Below are positions 22,356 to 27,500 of a DNA stretch of 27,500 nucleotides, in pieces (position 1 is the stretch's first letter; every line of letters begins with the position of its first letter). This stretch comes from Conus ventricosus (lineage: Eukaryota > Mollusca > Gastropoda > Neogastropoda > Conidae). The stretch lies in contig CM031595.1 in assembly GCA_018398815.1 (NCBI GenBank), positions 139,533,179 to 139,560,678 on the forward strand, given 5' to 3'. The translations under genes and the position numbers were made by a program. Under the pieces are notes generated by a model that searched no databases, was not told the DNA's origin, and saw nothing but the letters and a program-made list of their open reading frames with translations.

Positions 22356-22796
22356 CTATTCCAATCATCAGTACTTACAAAAATATATTTTCACATAAAT
22401 CTGTACCAATAAAGGGAAAAAAAAGAACAAACATCTTTACCCAAACTCATGTTCTTATCAAATTCTATGAATTCGTCCATGTAAAGCAGTATTATAAGTT
22501 TCAGTATAAAGTGAAGATATACAATTAAAATAAAGCAAAAAAACATGTACATGGAAAAGTATAACGGCTAAAAAACATCTACCACCCATTTTCAATGAAC
22601 TGGTGATAACTAACATGACACTAACTTTCCAAAGAGACGAAGCACAAATCCAGTAATTAAAATACCTGAATAGTACAAAGAAAGCGCTCACTACTGTGGT
22701 AATTTCAGAAGAACAAATTTATTACTCAACTTCTTTATTCAAATTTCACTGTTAATTTGATGTTTTCTTCTGCAGAAGATGGGAAAATTCACCAAC

Positions 22797-23035
22797 CTTT
22801 CTGATTTGCCATCATCTGTGGTTTGAGCTGGTTCGGTGCTGTTAGTGTTACGCTTGAGCTTCATCAGGTTGACCTTGGTTTCAATTGTCATTTTAAATCC
22901 ACCATTGTAGGAGATATCCAACTCTACCCAGAATCCTTGCTCATCGAGATATGGGTTGGCAGCATGTCGAATCACAGGCATTTCCTTTCCCAGGTCAATA
23001 GCAGTGACCTGAAGTTCTTCAATGAAGTATGGTAT
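22797..23035 (-). CDS. TEX2: TEX2-like protein, SMP domain exon (third found)
   Basis: 239 bp (79 codons plus two bases), acceptor gatctgccag, donor GAAAG|gttggt. It begins IPYFIEELQVTAIDLGKEMP, then FWVELDISYNGGFKMTIETK and VNLMKLKRN. Vertebrate TEX2 reads LPYFMNELTLTELDMG ... LWIDLEMSYNGSFLMTLETK at the same place. This is the central beta-strand part of the SMP fold, which forms the lipid-binding groove. The donor is weaker than its neighbours; the alternative donor four bases on (G|gtgaat) would put a stop codon early in the next exon. Confidence 0.96.
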
Positions 23036-23891
23036 CTGGCAGATCATTCAAGCATGTAATTAACTTAAAGAGAAAACACACTCCATTGCTAAATTAAAAT
23101 TATTACTATCATACTATGCAGAAAATACATTTTACACAAGCATCTATCATCATGCTATCTGGGAAACACCTACATGAATATTTTATGACAAGAAATATAC
23201 ATTTTACATACACTGAACTGAGGTGCTATATATCATCTTAGAACAGCTTCGAACACAGCAGTCACTCGGTTCCATTCTTCCAGAAACACAAGCAAAATAT
23301 GACTTTTACAGATATGAAAAAAAATTCATTTAGGTTACATGCCAGTTTTTTTTCTCCACTTTGCCCACATCAAAACTGTAAATTTGGCTTTGCAATGCTG
23401 AATAAAATATACTTATAAACACTTTCAACAAATTCCATTCGTTCTATTACTATTTCTATTCGTTCATTTTCTTCCTCCAGTATTCACACACAAACCCAAC
23501 AGCTCACAGGCACACTTTCACTCTCTTTATATGTCCCTTCCCATCTCCACCATTTCCCTCTCTCTACAATTCTCTTCCTTGCACCCTTACCCAATCCTCC
23601 AGTTCTTCAGTGGTAAGATAGTTAAAAAAAAAAAAAAGGCGAAGTGGTTACAGTAGTGTGGTGGTGGTATTGTGTGCGCATTAGTACATGTGTGCATGTG
23701 TGCATGGGTGTGCATGCATGTATGTACGCATGCATGTGTGTGTTTGTGTTACCAACTTGACATTCATATTTCCCACAGAACCTATAGTACATTGATGGAT
23801 CTATATGTCTAAATTACATGAAAGCTGCTTGATCATCATTGTGCTTTAATTACAGACATAAAATGACTGCATCAAGACATTTGCAACTCAC

Positions 23892-24145
23892 ATGGATTTT
23901 GCTGAGTTTCCTCTGCAGTTTGTCCTTGACCTTGTCAGCCCACCAGGCATCCCGAAGAAAGTCAAAGAAGCAACGACCAATCAAAGCATTGAGCCAGAAC
24001 AGCTGGTTGTCACAGATGATGGACCCAGCAAACGGCAGCTTTGGTGTAGCTCCAGACTCCTTGCTACTCTTTGGGGAAACCAGAAGAGAAGATGTGGTTG
24101 GCATCAGGTGACCCATGTAGCGCGTGAATTCCAGAACTGGGTCCA
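23892..24145 (-). CDS. TEX2: TEX2-like protein, start of SMP domain (second exon found)
   Basis: 254 bp (two bases plus 84 codons) ending at a perfect donor (ATCCAT|gtgagt). The peptide has DPVLEFTRYMGHLMP, a Ser/Pro/Lys linker, then WLNALIGRCFFDFLRDAWWA and KVKDKLQRKLSKIH. It aligns with vertebrate TEX2 WVNALVGRIFWDFLREEYWA ... KIQMKLSKIK, the first helix of the SMP domain. TEX2 is known as an ER-anchored lipid-transfer protein that acts at membrane contact sites. I chose acceptor cag at 24146 because it joins in phase to the 25438-25579 exon. The tag at 24156 is the alternative and would add three codons in phase 0. Confidence 0.93.
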
Positions 24146-24406
24146 CTGTTTCCATCTATGTTCAAAAACACACACGCACATGTGCCATGAATATTGGACA
24201 TTCCTGCCTTTGTATCTTGCCCTGTATATTTTTACAACCACACAAATCATAACTTAATTTAAAATCCAATCGACAATCCAGGTATTGAGAACAATTTTTT
24301 TTTTTCAAATGCAACAACCCTGTGTTCACAGAATACCCAACAATACACTAGTCCCCGTAACATGTATACATAAATACATACATATACATACACACACAAA
24401 CAAATA

Positions 24407-24610
24407 GGCGAGATAAACAGCATTCAGGACAAGAGGAACCAGCTCTCAGTTATCTTCTTGAATTTGGCGCAAGATGGGCATTGAATGAAAACCATTCTAC
24501 GCCCATCTTGCGCTGAATTCACCATTCAATGCCCATCTTGTGCTCAATGTGAGAAGATAAGTGATTGCTCATTCTTCATTTTCATTGTCCTGAATGTTGT
24601 TCATCTTGCC
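24407..24610. repeat. ~204-bp imperfect palindrome
   Basis: The left arm starts GGCGAGATAAACAGCATTCA. The right arm ends with its near-complement, TGAATGTTGTTCATCTTGCC. A second well-paired block is GCGCAAGATGGGCATTGAAT (24467-24486) against CATTCAATGCCCATCTTGTG (24523-24542). Between the arms, 24491-24520 and 24521-24550 are adjacent 30-bp direct copies (about 75% identical). The shape fits a foldback or MITE-like element, but I see no target-site duplication. It lies in a TEX2 intron. Confidence 0.75.
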
Positions 24611-25437
24611 TGAAGAAGACCTATGCGGTTCAAATGCATCATGATTGGTCTTGTGATGTGTTTGTCCATGTAAACCAGCAGAGTTATTTTAAATTGTTAT
24701 CAAAATTTCTTACTGTGTTTAATAATAGGTTTTCACTGTTTATGCCTTTGTGATCCAAGGGGACATATCTGTTTTCAGTATAGTGTCTATTTGACAGCAA
24801 TAATATGTCAGATAAACATTTAGTGATGAATCATTTGTTCATCAGGTTATACTGTGTCAGGTTGAGTTGTGTGGTACAATGTATGTTACTAATTTATGTG
24901 CATATTAGTGTTGTATTTTCAATCTGCCCTTGGTGGTTGTGTCCATATTGAGAGAATCAAACAGGAAACTGGTGTTCAGTAATATGTAAACAGTCCTTAC
25001 AGTCTCCTAGCATAGCTGCAATGACAAAAAGAGTGCCAGTCACTGGTTTTCCTCCCAATCCACTGCATGTTCAGGAATCGAGGACTTTCCAGTATTTTGT
25101 TTACATCGATCTGTTTGGTGGCTGGGTGAGATGTCTTTTTTGTTGGTGTGTATCAGGAGTTGCCTCTTTTTCACCTCCATAGCCTCTGTCAGTGTGATCT
25201 CTTGTGCTGAATAACCTATGGTAAACAGGCACCTCTGCACCTTGTTGGGCAATACCAATTCCCTGTCTTGGTCGTCAGTCAGATCATTGTGACATCAGAC
25301 TGTGTTGTTGTGAAGTAAACGTGAAAAGTCATTTACATTTAAAACTCATTATCACTCTACTAAAACACTGTGAATTCAAAATCTTGATAATCACCATAAT
25401 TTTTCATCAATGTCATCATCTGCACCATAATCTTTAC

Positions 25438-25579
25438 CAGCATCCCCCTTGTCATCTTTTTTGTTGTCATTGTTTTCATCCTTGTCGTCAGAGTCATTAT
25501 TGACATTAGCTTCCTCAGTCTTCAACATGATTGTCTTCATAACATGTCTCCACAGAAAGTAGAAGTAAGGATGTATTTC
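25438..25579 (-). CDS. TEX2: TEX2-like protein, linker exon (most 5' found)
   Basis: 142 bp (47 codons plus one base) with a strong acceptor (cccattcctcttcag) and donor (GATGCTG|gtaaag). It encodes EIHPYFYFLWRHVMKTIM followed by an acidic Asp/Asn/Lys run (NNDSDDKDENNDNKKDDKGD). It leaves in phase 1, which matches the cag acceptor at 24146 and gives ...DKGDAVDPVLEF. In TEX2 this position is the linker between the PH-like region and the SMP domain, known to be variable, so I cannot confirm it by homology. It could instead be a chance open stretch. Confidence 0.6.
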
Positions 25580-26255
25580 CTGAAGAGGAATGGGAAGCCA
25601 TTTGCATTATTTTGAACTGAGCTTGAATGTGATGAGGAAATAATTAAAATTGTGCAAATGTGTTGTGCACGAGTCAAGAAAAAAAAATGGTGGGATGGGA
25701 AAGGGTCAATAGGTAATTCATGAACATATAAATTTCCCATCACAGTGTAGTTTTTTTTTGGTTTTAAATCCATTCCAGGAAACAGCAAGACTCTAAACCG
25801 AAGAGTGAGGTCCTAACCTTTGCTTGAAATATTGATGAATATTCTTAAAAAAAACCAAATCTGTTGAAAGGGTAGGTGCCCACTAGAGGCATTGGAATAA
25901 GCCTGTTACATTAAGAAAACATAACCATTAGTCTAGTTAGTTTTTCTTTTAAATGACTTTGAAAGCCTATTGTTACTTCGAAAGCCTATTGTTAAATGAA
26001 AAGTTGTAGGGATCAAGGATGTTAGTTACTATTGCCTTGGTTATTGACGCACAGATCACATTTAACTGAGTATACACTTTTTAGGATTTTGTCTCTTTGG
26101 TGCATCATTGTTGAATAAATTGTTGGTGTCAAACTTTTGATCACCAGGTGGATTTCTTCACTGGGTTTGCAATATTACCATCTTATATGTGATGGATAAG
26201 TTGTGTATATGAGTAATCAACAAGATGCGAAGCATATAAACGTACTCCCAGTTTT
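25580..26255. other. TEX2 intron sequence, nothing else recognised
   Basis: AT-rich sequence upstream of the linker exon. A 14-bp direct repeat (aaagcctattgtta) near 25964 and 25981 is the only structure noted. Confidence 0.5.
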
Positions 26256-27460
26256 CCAAACCGCTTATAAATCGGCCAAGTGCTTTGTGAGATAAGAAAT
26301 AAAGGCAAAATAATGGTTTTAACGGTTATTTAACCAATGTACACTTTTGAAACTGGTATTTTAGTCCTCACTGGGCTAAAGCCTGTGTACATACCAAATT
26401 TCATCCAAATCGGACAATATGTCAAGAATAACAGTTTTTAACGGTCAGATTTTGAAACACTGCATGGACGTGCCATTTGTGTGTGATGACCTTTCTATAT
26501 ACAAAATTGCATTAAAATCCACCAATATATAAAAAAATAACGGCAAAATAACGGTTTATCGGTTATATAACCGATATACACTTTTGAAACCGGTATTTTA
26601 GTCCTCACTGGGCTAAAGCCTGTGTACATACCAAATTTCATCCAAATCGGACAATATGTCAAGAATAACGGTTTTTAACGGCCAGATTTTGAAACACTAC
26701 ATGGAAGTGCCATTTGTGTGTGATAACCTTTCTATATACAAAATTTCATTAAAACCCACCATATATAAAAAATAATGGCAAAATAACGGTTTAACAGTTA
26801 TATAACCGATATGCACTTTTGAAACCGGTATTTTAGTCCTCACTGGGCTAAAGCCTGTGTACATATCAAATTTAATCCAAATCCGACAATATGTCAAGAA
26901 TAACGGTTTTTAACGGTCACATTTTAAAACACTATAGAGAAGTGCCATTTGTGTGTGATAACCTTTCTATATACCAAATTTCATTAAAATCCACCTATAT
27001 ATAAGAAATAACGGCAGAATAACGGTTTTTAACGGTTGTTTAATCCATTTTCAGCATTACATCACTTATATATATGGACAGAGGATCCGATTTGTCACAA
27101 GATCATCCAAACCGCTTATAAATTGGCCAAGTACTTTCTGAGATATTCCATAAAGAAGAAAAACCATTACAGGCCGTTACAACCGTTAGTAACGGCTATA
27201 ACGGGGCAAACTAAAACATCAGGCATCATCTGTGACCCATAATGAACATACCTGCTAATTTTCATAAAGGTCGGCCAAGTACTTTCTGAGATATTCCATA
27301 AAGAAGAAAAACTGTTACAGGCCGTTACAGCCGTTAGTAACGGTTATAACGGTAAACTAAAACATCGGGCATTATTCGTGACCCATAATGAACATACCTA
27401 CAAATTTTCAGAAAGATCGGTCAAGTACTTTCTGAGATATTCCATAAAGAAGAAAAAGAT
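26256..27460. repeat. Modular tandem array with TAACGG motifs
   Basis: Three units of about 236 bp (near 26341-26577, 26578-26812 and 26813-27048), each containing TTTTAGTCCTCACTGGGCTA and two sub-modules. These are followed by about 2.5 units of ~147 bp starting near 27125, 27273 and 27419, containing CAAGTACTTTCTGAGATATT and GTTACAGCCGTTAGTAACGG. A shared segment (CCAAACCGCTTATAAATCGG, 26256; CCAAACCGCTTATAAATTGG, 27107) flanks the first block on both sides. It may continue past the window edge. No coding frame is seen. Confidence 0.8.
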
Positions 27461-27500
27461 CAACCCAGTAGTTTTGTCTGGAGCGAGTGGAACACATTTT

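Noticed and set aside
25040..25258. Minus-strand open frame ending ...KSSIPEHAVDWEEN, slightly like the GIY-YIG end of Penelope-like elements
   Set aside because: Only a few residues are suggestive, with no catalytic motif or reverse transcriptase nearby. Could be a decayed fragment, but I cannot support it.
26341..27460. CRISPR-like spaced repeats
   Set aside because: Units are 147-236 bp, diverged and contiguous with no unique spacers, in a eukaryotic intron.

Overview
This is a eukaryotic window: spliced exons with GT/AG borders, long introns, very many dinucleotide microsatellites, tRNA-derived SINEs and an AT-rich intergenic background. The SINEs share a central block (GGAGTRTGGCTGCC ... 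ACGGTCAYACAC) that I associate with molluscs, so a mollusc, probably a gastropod, is my inference rather than a proven placement. No bacterial operon, CRISPR array or rRNA is present.

The only gene I can name is on the minus strand, 25579 down to 16411. Its last seven exons encode the C-terminal ~388 residues of a TEX2-like protein (testis-expressed 2, an ER membrane protein with an SMP lipid-transfer domain). All seven exons join in phase and end in a stop codon at 16413-16411. The N-terminal part, including the PH-like and membrane regions, lies beyond the right edge of the window or was not recognised.

Further down the minus strand, 7212 to 5119, three or four short exons join in one reading frame into a protein C-terminus that I do not recognise. 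Its 5' exons were not found.

The rest is repeats. Four SINE copies carry target-site duplications, or probable ones, at 3462-3625, 3697-3867, 9204-9604 and 14816-15128. A fifth, truncated copy is at 15205-15376. A tRNA-like element with a 40-bp internal duplication is at 10230-10460, and a diverged repeat pair is at about 7820-8085 and 10780-11030. A degenerate ~60-bp minisatellite at 14541-15600 is split by two of the SINEs. TEX2 introns hold a TTAA-flanked piggyBac-type non-autonomous element (20872-21750), a ~204-bp imperfect palindrome (24407-24610), a modular TAACGG-rich array (26256-27460), compound CA/CT/AT microsatellites, and a ~55-bp repeat whose first copy overlaps a real 3' splice site and the start of the exon.

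Region by region: 1-3450 no gene; 3450-3870 two SINEs; 4440-7212 unrecognised gene and its probable 3' UTR; 7213-14540 intergenic repeats; 14541-16410 minisatellite, SINEs and probable TEX2 3' flank or UTR; 16411-27500 TEX2 exons and introns.
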